Positions 52,549-61,761 of a stretch of DNA of 64,000 bases are shown here, one piece after another. Positions within the stretch are counted from its first letter, which is position 1; each line of letters begins with the position of its first letter. A model generated the notes under the pieces. The model made no database searches, had not been told where the DNA came from, and worked only from the letters and a program-made list of their open reading frames with translations. This DNA comes from Emticicia oligotrophica DSM 17448 (GTDB lineage Bacteria; Bacteroidota; Bacteroidia; Cytophagales; Spirosomataceae), in assembly GCF_000263195.1 (NCBI RefSeq), contig NC_018748.1:2294001-2358000 (forward strand). The letters run 5' to 3'. The translations under genes and the position numbers were made by a program.

Positions 52549-53610
52549 TCAAAAACTCGCCGCATCAATTACATATCTATGGTGGCTCGCTTGATTATTG
52601 ATGAGTTTCTGCCAAGCATCGTTTATTTGGTCGGCAGTAATATTTATAGTATCAGGTTCTATCTGATTATCTGCACAGAAGTTAACCACATCTTGTGTTT
52701 CGGCAATTCCACCAATCAATGAAGCATTGAAGTTGACGCGTGTTCGAGATAATGCTGAGACATTCAAAGCCATTTTTGCTCCTACAGGCATTCCCACTTG
52801 CGTAAAATACCCATAAGGTTTTACAACTGATGAATAGGCTGCAATATCGAACTGAACAGGAATGGTAGAAATCATGTAGTCTAAAGTTTTGTTGTAAGGC
52901 TTTAGCTTTGATAACTTGTCTACTACCACCACTTCTTTCACGCCCAATGCCATTATTTCAACTACTTTAGTGGCATTTGAAGTAAAAGCATATACTTCTG
53001 CCCCCATAGCTACTGCCAATTTTATGGCCATTTGTCCGAGTCCGCCTATGCCTGCTACTCCAATTTTATCACCTGCTTTGACCTTGGCTTTCATCAATGG
53101 CGAATAGGTCGTAATACCTGCACAAAGTAGCGGTGCGGCTTTATCAAGGCTAATATGTTCTGGAATATGTACGGCAAAGTGTTCTCTGACAACTATATTG
53201 TTAGCGTACCCACCTTGTGTAATACCTGTGGGAGATGTTTCTTCTGGGTTTCCGTAAGTCCAAACAGTAGCATCATTATCGCAATGTTGTTCTTCTCCGT
53301 GCTTACAACTTTCGCAGTTCATACAGCTATTAACCATACAACCTACGCCCGCACGGTCGCCGACTTTGAATTTTGTAACATTTTTACCAACAGCCGCTAC
53401 GATACCAGCAATTTCGTGCCCCGGCACTTGTGGATATTGTTGTGGACCCCAATCACCTAACATGGTATGAATATCTGAATGGCAAATGCTGGCGTATTTT
53501 ATATCTATTAAAATGTCATTATCACCTACTGGTCGGCGTTCAAATTCCCACGGACTCAGTACACCAGAAGTATCGAAGGCTGCGTAGCCTCTTGATTTTG
53601 TATTACTCAT
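52549..53610 (-). CDS. Zinc-dependent NAD(P) alcohol dehydrogenase
   Basis: A 353-residue medium-chain dehydrogenase of the cinnamyl-alcohol type. I start at 53610 (MSNTKSRGYAAFDTSG), the usual beginning; the open frame reaches 19 codons further. Catalytic zinc ligands are Cys43 (SICHSD) and His65-Glu66 (PGHEIAG). The structural zinc ligands are Cys96, Cys99, Cys102 and Cys110 (NSCMNCESCKHGEEQHC). The Rossmann motif is GIGGLGQMA. It reduces aldehydes or oxidises alcohols with NADP(H). It is monocistronic, between two palindromic elements. Confidence 0.95.
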   Translation of the reverse strand: MSNTKSRGYAAFDTSGVLSPWEFERRPVGDNDILIDIKYASICHSDIHTMLGDWGPQQYPQVPGHEIAGIVAAVGKNVTKFKVGDRAGVGCMVNSCMNCESCKHGEEQHCDNDATVWTYGNPEETSPTGITQGGYANNIVVREHFAVHIPEHISLDKAAPLLCAGITTYSPLMKAKVKAGDKIGVAGIGGLGQMAIKLAVAMGAEVYAFTSNATKVVEIMALGVKEVVVVDKLSKLKPYNKTLDYMISTIPVQFDIAAYSSVVKPYGYFTQVGMPVGAKMALNVSALSRTRVNFNASLIGGIAETQDVVNFCADNQIEPDTINITADQINDAWQKLINNQASHHRYVIDAASF

Positions 53611-53709
53611 TTGGTTTAAAAAGTTGTTTTTTGATAAAATTAGAGATAATGTCCAGATAATACTCAAATAATTTCAAAATTACTTAATCTTACGGGCACT
53701 ATAATCTTT

Positions 53710-53796
53710 TAAACCGCAGATGACGCTGATTTACGCTGAAAAATAATAAAATCAGCGTAAATCAGAGGTTTTTAAATTTGCATTATCTGCGGTTTA
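53710..53796. repeat. Nested double inverted repeat, 87 bp
   Basis: Outer arms TAAACCGCAGAT (53710-53721) and ATCTGCGGTTTA (53785-53796) and inner arms CTGATTTACGCTGA (53726-53739) and TCAGCGTAAATCAG (53752-53765) are both exact. It lies upstream of the alcohol dehydrogenase start and downstream of the outer-membrane-type gene. It looks like a short non-autonomous repeat. Confidence 0.85.
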
Positions 53797-53806
53797 TATT
53801 TTTACA

Positions 53807-54580
53807 TTAATTAGCTTTCTTGTAATACTTATTAAAATTATAATTCAATCCCACATTCCACATAAAATCTTTATTGCCCGGTAAATTGGCTTTGATGGTT
53901 TGGTTAATGCTCGAACTTAAGCTAAATGGTAGTTTTTTATGAGCTAAAACAGTGGTAAGTGTGAAATAATTACCTCGGTAGCCATCCGTTTGCAGGAAAA
54001 ATACCGAAGGAAAGAAGTTTAGTCGAAGATTTTCAGAAAGCCCTAAATTAGTAATGGCTGAATTTAAAAATAGCACGTTTGTGAAATGCGGCCCATCTTT
54101 TTGTAAACCGTGTCCTTGAAGATAAGTAGCACTTACCCCCAATTTTTTCGAAATTTGATAGCTCGGAACAAGCTCAAAAGCCGCAAATCTTAGGAATTGA
54201 GTAATTTCTTTATTCACACCATTTTCTGTAATTTGTTTACGAATAAGATTAAATGCAGGGTGTACACCGAGCCTTAACCCAAATTTTTTATTATCAACTA
54301 TGCGGTATCTTAGCCAAAATATCATTCCACCTTTAGTAATATCAGGTTTTAAACGTATATCTGGGTCGAAGCTAAATCGTTTTTTTCGCCAAGATAATTG
54401 AGTGGTTACAGCAGGGCTATTCAGTGAAAATGAAGGGATAATCGAAAAACCATTGGTCGTGATGCCTACATTTCCTGAAAAATTGGTAATATTTTTTGTA
54501 CTATCGGTCGATTGAGCTAAAGTTATTTGAAAAGAAAATACAAGGAGTAAAGAATAAATAATAGTGTTTAAATGTTTCAT
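53807..54580 (-). CDS. Outer-membrane beta-barrel-type protein, unknown
   Basis: A 257-residue protein with a signal peptide (about 1-22, ending LAQ). The mature part consists of alternating hydrophobic strands with many aromatic residues and ends in YNFNKYYKKAN, consistent with a small beta-barrel. Examples are FSGNVGITTNGFSIIPSF and NLGLSENLRLNFFPSVFF. It lies divergent from the second AraC gene and just 64 bp from a shared operator-like word, so it may be that regulator's target. I do not recognise the family. Confidence 0.7.
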   Translation of the reverse strand: MKHLNTIIYSLLLVFSFQITLAQSTDSTKNITNFSGNVGITTNGFSIIPSFSLNSPAVTTQLSWRKKRFSFDPDIRLKPDITKGGMIFWLRYRIVDNKKFGLRLGVHPAFNLIRKQITENGVNKEITQFLRFAAFELVPSYQISKKLGVSATYLQGHGLQKDGPHFTNVLFLNSAITNLGLSENLRLNFFPSVFFLQTDGYRGNYFTLTTVLAHKKLPFSLSSSINQTIKANLPGNKDFMWNVGLNYNFNKYYKKAN

Positions 54581-54643
54581 TTCTAAGGTTTTAATGTAGT
54601 GTCGGAAAAATCCAATGCAAAATTAATCTCACTAAGACCTATT

Positions 54644-54656
54644 TTTCTTATACATT
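54644..54656 (-). promoter_or_regulatory. TGTATAAGAAA word, candidate AraC site
   Basis: On the minus strand this reads TGTATAAGAAA (54644-54654), an 11-base exact match to the repeat at 1788-1798 near the paralogous AraC gene. It lies in the divergent gap between the outer-membrane-type gene and the AraC gene. Function inferred. Confidence 0.35.
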
Positions 54657-54733
54657 TTACGGTTTCACTTACCATTTTTACTGATAGGTAAACAACTCAT
54701 TTTTTATTTATATAGATTTGAATAAAAAAGCCC

Positions 54734-55621
54734 ATGATTATCTTCGATAGCATCAAAAAATACAGCGAATACTTTAATAATAAGACCTTACATCCGCTTA
54801 TTAATTACGTAGATTTGAATAAATCTGACCTCATTCCGAGACACAAAGCCAGAATTGATTTCTATGCTATTATTACGAAGGAAACGATTTGTGGCGAAAT
54901 GCGTTATGGTAATAAATTTTACGATTATTCAGATGGCTCGATGATTTTTATTGGCCCCAATCAAATAATCGGAAGCGAGCCATTAGGAGAAATGCACCAA
55001 CCTTATGGTAAAGCACTTATTTTTCATCCTGATTTATTGAAAGGGACTTCGCTCGGTAAACAAATTCATGAATACTCATTTTTTAGCTATGAATTGAATG
55101 AATCACTGCATCTTTCAGATAGAGAGCGACAAATTGTAGATAATTGCTACGCCAATATTATCTCAGAAATGAGCCAGAATATTGATAAACACAGTAAAAA
55201 GATTATCATTGCCAATCTAGAGTTATTGTTGAAATACTGCACACGTTTCTACGACCGCCAGTTTATTACTCGTGAACACGCTAATCATGGAATTATCGAA
55301 CAATTCGAGCAAAAATTAAATGAATATTTGAGAAGTCAACAATTGAAAATTAGTGGGATACCTACGGTGGCTCATTTTGCCAATGAGCTTAATCTTTCGG
55401 CTAATTATTTTGGCGATTTGATAAAAAAAGAGACAGGTAATTCTGCCCAAGATTTTATTCATCTAAAGCTTTTAGAGCTAGCTAAGGAGCAGGTTTTAGA
55501 TGTATCGAAGTCAATAAGTGAGGTTTCGTATGAATTGGGTTTTAGATATCCACAGCATTTTACGCGATTATTCAAGCAAAAAGTGGGGGTGTCTCCCTTG
55601 GAATATCGAGGGTTGAATTGA
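54734..55621 (+). CDS. AraC-family regulator, paralogue of the one at 802-1701
   Basis: A 295-residue protein with the same layout as the first AraC copy: N-terminal cupin-like region (about 1-180) and double HTH at about 200-295 (YFGDLIKKETGNSAQDFIH, then ISEVSYELGFRYPQHFTRLF). FYDRQFITREHANHGI is shared with little change. The two genes probably arose by duplication. This copy is divergent from an outer-membrane-type gene and 63 bp ahead of the LytS kinase gene, so it may act on either side. Effector unknown. Confidence 0.92.
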   Translation: MIIFDSIKKYSEYFNNKTLHPLINYVDLNKSDLIPRHKARIDFYAIITKETICGEMRYGNKFYDYSDGSMIFIGPNQIIGSEPLGEMHQPYGKALIFHPDLLKGTSLGKQIHEYSFFSYELNESLHLSDRERQIVDNCYANIISEMSQNIDKHSKKIIIANLELLLKYCTRFYDRQFITREHANHGIIEQFEQKLNEYLRSQQLKISGIPTVAHFANELNLSANYFGDLIKKETGNSAQDFIHLKLLELAKEQVLDVSKSISEVSYELGFRYPQHFTRLFKQKVGVSPLEYRGLN

Positions 55622-55683
55622 TTTTTAGATATTCCAAATACATAAATTAAATCCAAATCACTAATATTGTCTTTCTTTAACAA

Positions 55684-56727
55684 ATGTTTATGATAAGGAG
55701 AGCCATCAAACCCTATTTTTCGCATGTCATTTCGTGGACAATACTGTTGTTCTTGCCCTTTATAGGTTATTTGTATCAGCCACAAAAATTATCAGAGTTA
55801 AATTTCTACTTTGTTCAAACACACTTCCTGAACATAGCATTTTTAGCAACGGCCTTCTATTCAAACCTCCATTATATTGCTCCAAAATTCTTTTTTGAAC
55901 AAGCTCGAATTAAATTCTTTGTTCTGATTCTTTTGGTGCTGGGCATTTATATTGTTATGACTTATCTTTTCTTTCGGCTTAATCCCGAAGACGAATTGAA
56001 GCATTTACAAGAAAAAAATATTCTATTTATCCGATTAGTTTTTGGACCAACAATTATTTATTCATTGTGCATTCTTACAAGTACAATGCTCTTTTTATAC
56101 GATGAACAAGCTCATCAGAAAGAACTTAATAAGCAAATCGAACTCGAAAAAACTACGGCCGAGCTTAACATGCTTAAGTTACAGATTAGTCCACATTTCT
56201 TGTTTAATACACTCAATAATATCCGTTGGTTGATACGTAAAAAATCTGAGCAGTCGGAAGAATCAGTTATGAAACTTTCAGAAATACTTCGATACATTAT
56301 TTACGAAGTAGAAGGCTCGAAAGTGGAATTTAGTCGAGAAATAGAACACCTTCGTAATTTTATCGAACTTCAAACCCTACGCTTGCCAATTGAAGGAAAT
56401 GTAGTTTTTAAAGTAGATGAAAACATTAAAAATTACTTGATAGAACCACTACTTTTCATACATTTTGTGGAAAATGCCTTCAAATATGGCATTGATAGCA
56501 AGAATGCTCCAGATATTGTATTTGAATTTAGTACGCTACCTAATGGACTAACCTTTTACTCAAAAAACAAGATTTTATTAAAGAAAGCCAATATTCAGAA
56601 TGAAGGAATTGGGTTAACCAATATTCAAAGGCGTTTGGAATTGCTTTATCCAAATAAACATGAACTTAAGATTACCCATAATGATGAATATTTTGAGGTG
56701 AATTTGAAATTAATTTTAGAATCATAA
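55684..56727 (+). CDS. LytS-type sensor histidine kinase
   Basis: A 347-residue membrane kinase with about four membrane helices (1-135), a coiled-coil (about 145-165) and the His_kinase/HATPase pair. The phospho-accepting His171 is in LQISPHFLFNTLNNIRWLI, a hallmark of this class. FVENAFKYGID is the N-box and NEGIGLTNIQRRLELLY the G-box. It phosphorylates the LytTR regulator 76 bp downstream. The signal it senses is unknown. It lies 62 bp after the AraC gene. Confidence 0.93.
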   Translation: MFMIRRAIKPYFSHVISWTILLFLPFIGYLYQPQKLSELNFYFVQTHFLNIAFLATAFYSNLHYIAPKFFFEQARIKFFVLILLVLGIYIVMTYLFFRLNPEDELKHLQEKNILFIRLVFGPTIIYSLCILTSTMLFLYDEQAHQKELNKQIELEKTTAELNMLKLQISPHFLFNTLNNIRWLIRKKSEQSEESVMKLSEILRYIIYEVEGSKVEFSREIEHLRNFIELQTLRLPIEGNVVFKVDENIKNYLIEPLLFIHFVENAFKYGIDSKNAPDIVFEFSTLPNGLTFYSKNKILLKKANIQNEGIGLTNIQRRLELLYPNKHELKITHNDEYFEVNLKLILES

Positions 56728-56770
56728 TCCCCCTTGTGCGTAGGATTATGTGCGAAAAAGCAAAAGGGGG
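56724..56770 (+). promoter_or_regulatory. Two mutually exclusive stems between kinase and regulator genes
   Basis: CATAATCC (56724-56731) pairs with GGATTATG (56743-56750), while CCCCCTTGTGC (56729-56739) pairs with GCAAAAGGGGG (56760-56770, one mismatch). The stems overlap and cannot form together. The gap sits between two co-directional genes of one system. A regulatory role is inference. Confidence 0.35.
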
Positions 56771-56803
56771 TAGGGGGATGTTAAAAAACTTTTCATTGTC
56801 ACT

Positions 56804-57493
56804 ATGAAAATCAAGTGTATATTAATCGACGACGAACCATTTGCGTTGAATATTTTAGAGGATGATTTATTGGATTTTTCGAATGTAGAAGTGCTCGAAA
56901 AATTCAATAGTCCTCTTGATGTGCCTGATTTTTTGAAAACACATGAAGTTAACCTCATTTTTTCTGATATTCAGATGCCTGAAATGCTTGGTACGCAGTT
57001 TATCCGAAACCTCGAAAACCCTCCTTTAGTTATCTTCACAACGGCTTATCATCAATATGCACTTGAAGGTTTTGAGTTAAACGCCATTGATTATCTGATG
57101 AAACCAATCAGAAAAGAGCGTTTGGCCGCAGCACTCAAGAAAGCAGAAGACCAATTGTATTTCAGAGAAAAACTTAAAATCGAGACTGAAGAAAACTATA
57201 TTTTGATAAACGTTGAATATCAGAAAGTGAAGCTACTTTTCGAAGAAATTATCTACATCGAAGGCTTGAAAGATTATGTTAAAATCTATTTAGAAAATAG
57301 AGTTCACCCAGTGCTCACTAGAAGTAATTTGCGTGGAATGGAAAGTAAATTGCCCGAAAAAACCTTCGCTCGAATTCATAATTCGTTTATTATTAACAAA
57401 CAAAAAATCACTTCTTTTCAGCATTCGAAAGTATTTCTCTCTAATATCGAATTGCCAGTTGGAAAGACATATATCGAGAATATCAAAGGGTAA
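56804..57493 (+). CDS. LytTR-family response regulator
   Basis: A 229-residue protein. The receiver domain (1-118) has the acid pocket (Asp9, Asp10), phospho-acceptor Asp55 (LIFSDIQMPE) and the conserved Lys in YLMKPI. The C-terminal LytTR DNA-binding domain (about 130-229) has YIEGLKDYVKIY and TFARIHNSFIIN. It would act on the TonB-receptor gene just downstream, where a direct repeat with a 21-bp period lies at 57554-57587. It is probably cotranscribed with the kinase. Confidence 0.95.
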   Translation: MKIKCILIDDEPFALNILEDDLLDFSNVEVLEKFNSPLDVPDFLKTHEVNLIFSDIQMPEMLGTQFIRNLENPPLVIFTTAYHQYALEGFELNAIDYLMKPIRKERLAAALKKAEDQLYFREKLKIETEENYILINVEYQKVKLLFEEIIYIEGLKDYVKIYLENRVHPVLTRSNLRGMESKLPEKTFARIHNSFIINKQKITSFQHSKVFLSNIELPVGKTYIENIKG

Positions 57494-57510
57494 AAAAAAT
57501 CTAGATTCCC

Positions 57511-57540
57511 CGTAGAGGCGTTGCACGCAACGCCTCTACG
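57511..57540. repeat. GTAGAGGC-type hairpin repeat
   Basis: Perfect 14-bp arms CGTAGAGGCGTTGC (57511-57524) and GCAACGCCTCTACG (57527-57540). It shares the CGTAGAG(A/G)C stem base with the hairpin at 43759-43790. The type resembles dispersed repeats seen in other bacteria. It ends 13 bp before the direct repeat. Confidence 0.85.
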
Positions 57541-57553
57541 AAACTATTCTTTC

Positions 57554-57587
57554 TCACAGATATACACTTCATCTTCACAGATATACA
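57554..57587 (+). promoter_or_regulatory. 21-bp-period direct repeat, candidate LytTR operator
   Basis: TCACAGATATACA occurs at 57554-57566 and again at 57575-57587, exactly 21 bp apart. LytTR regulators bind pairs of ~9-bp direct repeats with about 12-bp spacers, i.e. about 21 bp. The repeat lies between the LytTR regulator gene and the TonB receptor gene (89 bp from its start). Function is inferred. Confidence 0.55.
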
Positions 57588-57675
57588 AATCGTTGATTGA
57601 GTCAACAATCCTTCTCACCTTTGAGCCATGTTTCTGAAACAACAATAAACAGAAGCTACTCAAACATAAATTTTT

Positions 57676-60294
57676 ATGAAAATGAAAAGGTTATTATCTG
57701 CTCTTTTTACAGCACTTATCACAATCACGAGTTTTGCTCAAATGCCAACAGGCGGTGCTCCAGCAGGAGCAAAAATGCCAGAAGGAAAATTATTCGGAAA
57801 AATTGTTGATGAGCAAGGCAAACCAGTTGAATTTGCATCGGTTGTATTACTCAAAACAACTTTCGATAACGCTACCAAACAAAGTAAAGATGTATTGGTA
57901 AAAGCTCAAAGTTCGGAGCTAAATGGAGATTTTAATTTCTCAGAAGTTCCAGTAATGGCAAAGTTGAAATTAAAAATCAGTTCGGTAGGATATAAAACCC
58001 TTGAATTGCCAGTGACTTTTGCCATGCCTAAAATGGAAGGAATGACGCCACCTAAAGCAGGCCAACAACCAGACCCTGCAATGATTGCAAAAATGATGGC
58101 GGCTTTTGATAAAGACTTAGGCAATATCAAGATAGAAAGCGATACCAAAGTTTTAGATGCTGTAACCGTAACGGCTCAAAAGGCATTGCTTGAAATGGAT
58201 ATTGATAAAAAGACTTTTAATGTAGAAAAAAACATCGTAACGGCTGGCGGAACGGGCGTTGATGTGATGCGAAATATTCCTTCATTACAAGTTGATATTG
58301 ATGGAAATGTAAAACTTCGTAATGCTGCCCCAACAATCTTTATTGATGGTCGCCCAACAACTTTATCGCTCGACCAAATTCCTGCCGATGCCATTGAGAA
58401 AGTAGAGGTAATTACTAATCCATCTGCTAAATATGATGCTTCAGGAAGTATGGCTGGTATTTTAAATATTATTCTGAAAAAGAATAAAAAGAGCGGCTAC
58501 AACGGAATGCTTAATATCGGTGCCGACCGTTTTGGTGGCTCAAATGCAATGGGAAGTATCAGTGTTCGTCAGAAAAAATGGAATGTTACGCTTATGGGTA
58601 TGAATATGCGTATGCGAAACAACACCGAAGGAAATAGCGAGCGTACAAGCAGTATTGGGGGCATCAACTCAAATGTTATGCAAGACATTGAGAGTAAAAC
58701 CAAAGGGATGATGACATTCGGACGTTTGGGAGTAGATTATAATATTTCGAATCGTACGACACTCTCAGTTGGAACTGTGATTGCGGGAGGTAAATTTCGA
58801 CCATCGGAAGATATCTTAATCACAAATACCACTTCAGGTAAAACTACTGTAAGTAATCGTTTGTCGGAGTCAGAGCGTAGTTTCAAACCACGAGGTTTAC
58901 AATTAGGATTAAAACATAATTTCCCAACTTCTGGTGAAGAACTTTCGATGGATTTTAACTATTTCGGTGGCAAAAATGCAATGAATGGTGTTTATACAAC
59001 TAATTATTACAATGCTTCGAACCAAATTACGGGTACTCAAATTCAGAGAAATATTGGTAATGGTGAAAATCAATTTATGACTTTCCAAACCGATTATACA
59101 AAGCCATTTAAGAATGGAATGAACCTTGAAACGGGTATCCGAGCTCAAATAAATAATTTGCAAAATATCAATGATAATTCGCTGAAAGCAGTTGGCTCAG
59201 ATGTTTATAAAAATATTACTTCAGCATCGGCCAATTATGATAGCAAAAATAGTGTGTATGCCGCTTATGCCTCTGTTTCGGGTAAAGTAAGTACCATGTT
59301 TTCATATAAAGTTGGTTTAAGAGCTGAGAGCTCTTCTTATGAAGGAAAATTGTTGAATACTGGTCAAAACTTTAGTAATAGCTACCCGATTAGTTTATTT
59401 CCATCGGTATTTATTAGCAAGAATTTATCAAAAACTGACCAATTACAATTAAGTGTTACTCGCAGAGTTAATCGCCCGAATTTTTTCCAATTAATTCCGT
59501 TTATTGATTACAGCGATAGCTTAAATATCACCCGTGGAAATGCCAATCTAGTACCTGAGTTTACAACTTCTGGCGAAATTTCTTATAGTAAATCGCAAGG
59601 TACAGGCACATTCTTGGCATCGGCTTATTATAAACATACCAATAACCTGATAACTAGATATTTGAATCAAGAAATAAATCCGATTAGTGGGAAACTAGAT
59701 TTGATTAATACTTATATCAATGCTAATTCGAGTATCAATTACGGAGCAGAGTTTACTTATTCCAATAAGGTGCAAAAATGGTGGGATTTGACGGCCAATA
59801 TCAATTTTTATAATTCAAAAATTAATACCGATAATATTGATAATGCAGTAGCCACTTCAGCACTTTGGACAGTTTTCGGGAAATTAAACAACAACTTCAA
59901 TTTGCCGAAAAAATGGGTAATTCAACTTTCGGGCGATTATCAAGGAAAAACCAATATGCCAGTTACTCAAAATCAAGGATTTGGCCCGCCAATGAGTCAA
60001 GCTCAAAGTTCATCACAAGGCTATATCAAACCTTTCTATGGTGTTGATTTCGCAGTGAAGAAAACATTCCTGAAAAATGATTTGGCTTCTTTGACACTTT
60101 CAGTAAACGATATTTTCCGTACACGTGGTAATACCCAAGTTTCTTACGGTGAAGGTTTCTCACAAACATATTATCGCCTGACTAACCCACAAATGGTAAA
60201 GTTAAACCTGTCGATTCGTTTCGGAAAAATGGATATGAGTATGTTTAAGAAAAACAATAATACCAACTCAATGGAAGGAATGCAAATGCAATAA
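57676..60294 (+). CDS. TonB-dependent-type outer-membrane receptor
   Basis: An 872-residue outer-membrane protein with a signal peptide (about 1-22, ending SFAQ). A carboxypeptidase-regulatory-like domain (about 37-135: GKLFGKIVDEQGKPVEFASVV) precedes the plug (about 165-265: VDVMRNIPSLQVDIDGNVKL, KVEVITNPSAKYDASGSMAGI) and an OMP_b-brl_3 barrel to the end. This is the Bacteroidota receptor type without a SusD partner. It is probably controlled by the LytS/LytTR pair upstream. The ligand is unknown. A strong terminator follows. Confidence 0.93.
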   Translation: MKMKRLLSALFTALITITSFAQMPTGGAPAGAKMPEGKLFGKIVDEQGKPVEFASVVLLKTTFDNATKQSKDVLVKAQSSELNGDFNFSEVPVMAKLKLKISSVGYKTLELPVTFAMPKMEGMTPPKAGQQPDPAMIAKMMAAFDKDLGNIKIESDTKVLDAVTVTAQKALLEMDIDKKTFNVEKNIVTAGGTGVDVMRNIPSLQVDIDGNVKLRNAAPTIFIDGRPTTLSLDQIPADAIEKVEVITNPSAKYDASGSMAGILNIILKKNKKSGYNGMLNIGADRFGGSNAMGSISVRQKKWNVTLMGMNMRMRNNTEGNSERTSSIGGINSNVMQDIESKTKGMMTFGRLGVDYNISNRTTLSVGTVIAGGKFRPSEDILITNTTSGKTTVSNRLSESERSFKPRGLQLGLKHNFPTSGEELSMDFNYFGGKNAMNGVYTTNYYNASNQITGTQIQRNIGNGENQFMTFQTDYTKPFKNGMNLETGIRAQINNLQNINDNSLKAVGSDVYKNITSASANYDSKNSVYAAYASVSGKVSTMFSYKVGLRAESSSYEGKLLNTGQNFSNSYPISLFPSVFISKNLSKTDQLQLSVTRRVNRPNFFQLIPFIDYSDSLNITRGNANLVPEFTTSGEISYSKSQGTGTFLASAYYKHTNNLITRYLNQEINPISGKLDLINTYINANSSINYGAEFTYSNKVQKWWDLTANINFYNSKINTDNIDNAVATSALWTVFGKLNNNFNLPKKWVIQLSGDYQGKTNMPVTQNQGFGPPMSQAQSSSQGYIKPFYGVDFAVKKTFLKNDLASLTLSVNDIFRTRGNTQVSYGEGFSQTYYRLTNPQMVKLNLSIRFGKMDMSMFKKNNNTNSMEGMQMQ

Positions 60295-60349
60295 TTGCTA
60301 GGATATTCTAAAGAGAAATAGGTAATCTATAAATAAATGATTATCATAC

Positions 60350-60382
60350 AAATCCCCCTTGGTTTCTACTCAAGGGGGATTT
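60350..60382 (+). terminator. Rho-independent terminator of the receptor gene
   Basis: Arms AAATCCCCCTTG (60350-60361) and CAAGGGGGATTT (60371-60382) are exact complements with a 9-base loop, ending in a short T-run. Confidence 0.85.
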
Positions 60383-60495
60383 TAAATGTAAGAAAAATTG
60401 AGCATCTTAAATACGTGAAGAACCACCAGTCTTTTACATAATGGCAATCGCGTTTTTAAAGCCCACGGATGTGCGTTTTTCTACAGAATATTAGC

Positions 60496-61761
60496 CTATT
60501 TTTCAGATAAATCAATCGATATTTTTTTTGCAGCAATAAAGAAGAAAGTACTAGCCACAATTTCAATGAAAATAATAATCGACATTGCCCAACGGATAGA
60601 TTCTGAATGATAAGTTGGCGTAAGCCAATCGCTCAAAAGACCGACCGTTAATGGACCCAAGCCCAAACCAAGGATATTGAGAATGAAAAATAAAATAGCA
60701 GAAGTCAAGGCTCGCATATTGGCAGGTACAAGGCTATGAGAAACAGCGATAGATGGCCCTAAATAAGCACTTTGCATCAAGGCACATAAGCCCATAAATG
60801 CCAGTGACACATTTCTATCTTCAATAAATAATGCCCCAACAGCCAAACCACTTGATACTAATGCACCTATGGCTGGAATACGTAAATACCAACTTTTATC
60901 TTCTTTGCCGTATAAATCGGTCAGATAACCACCTAAAAATGTACCCAAAGCTCCACCTATTCCAAATAGTAAACCAAGCGTAACACCAATTTCACTACTT
61001 TGCATGTGGTGTATTCTACTCAAAAATGAAGGAGCCCAATTAGAAACACCATATAAACAAAATACATGAAATGCAGTAGCCAGACCCAAATAAGCAAAAG
61101 TGTTTGTTGCAAATAAGTACTTAACTACGGTAATTATGCTTACTGATTCGGTTTCAGTTTTTAAATCATCAGAAGCTCCACGTTTAGGTTCTTTTACCGA
61201 AATGTAGAATAACAATGAAAATACAATTCCTGGAATACCTAAGGCAAAAAATGCTACTCGCCAGCCTAATTCATGGTTTAGATAACCCCCAATTAAAAAT
61301 CCAATGAGAATGCCAAAGTAAATTCCTGTTGAATAAATAGATAATGCGGTTGCTCGTTTTTCAGCGGGAAAATAATCGGAAATCATTGAGTGGGCGGGCG
61401 GGCTACCGCCTGCTTCACCAATACCTACGCCAATGCGAGTTAAAAGTAATTGATAAAAGTTTTGAACTAAGCCCGAAACGGCTGTCATGATGCTCCATAA
61501 TCCAAGAGAAATTGTTACGATATTTCTTCTATTCCCCTTATCAGCTATTCGGGCAATAGGCAAGCCTAAAGTGACATAAAATAGTGCAAATGTAAACCCC
61601 GATAACAATCCAAGCTGTGTATCAGTAAGGTTTAATTCATGTTTGATTGATTCTTGGAGAATGACTAATAATTGTCGGTCAATGAAATTAAAAACATAAA
61701 CTAAGGTTAGCATTACTAACACAAAGTAACGATATGAATGGTCGTTTAGAATATTTTTCAT
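60496..61761 (-). CDS. MFS transporter, spinster-like
   Basis: A 421-residue 12-helix transporter. The start with YVFNFIDRQLLVILQESIKHEL, TDTQLGLLSGFTFALFY, and GIGEAGGSPPAHSMISDYFP (each in its own place) are the marks of the spinster-like MFS group, which moves sphingolipid-like or organic-acid-type compounds. It is single, with no neighbours of related function on its strand; the serine hydrolase gene is divergent. The substrate is unknown. Confidence 0.9.
   Translation of the reverse strand: MKNILNDHSYRYFVLVMLTLVYVFNFIDRQLLVILQESIKHELNLTDTQLGLLSGFTFALFYVTLGLPIARIADKGNRRNIVTISLGLWSIMTAVSGLVQNFYQLLLTRIGVGIGEAGGSPPAHSMISDYFPAEKRATALSIYSTGIYFGILIGFLIGGYLNHELGWRVAFFALGIPGIVFSLLFYISVKEPKRGASDDLKTETESVSIITVVKYLFATNTFAYLGLATAFHVFCLYGVSNWAPSFLSRIHHMQSSEIGVTLGLLFGIGGALGTFLGGYLTDLYGKEDKSWYLRIPAIGALVSSGLAVGALFIEDRNVSLAFMGLCALMQSAYLGPSIAVSHSLVPANMRALTSAILFFILNILGLGLGPLTVGLLSDWLTPTYHSESIRWAMSIIIFIEIVASTFFFIAAKKISIDLSEK

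Noticed and set aside
52221-52549. CRISPR array or RNA gene in the long gap after the TIR gene
   Set aside because: The repeats are inverted and nested, not direct with spacers, and no tRNA-like cloverleaf or known RNA motif is visible.
53430-53660. 76-codon plus-strand frame over the alcohol dehydrogenase 5' end
   Set aside because: Antisense to a firm gene, no recognisable features.
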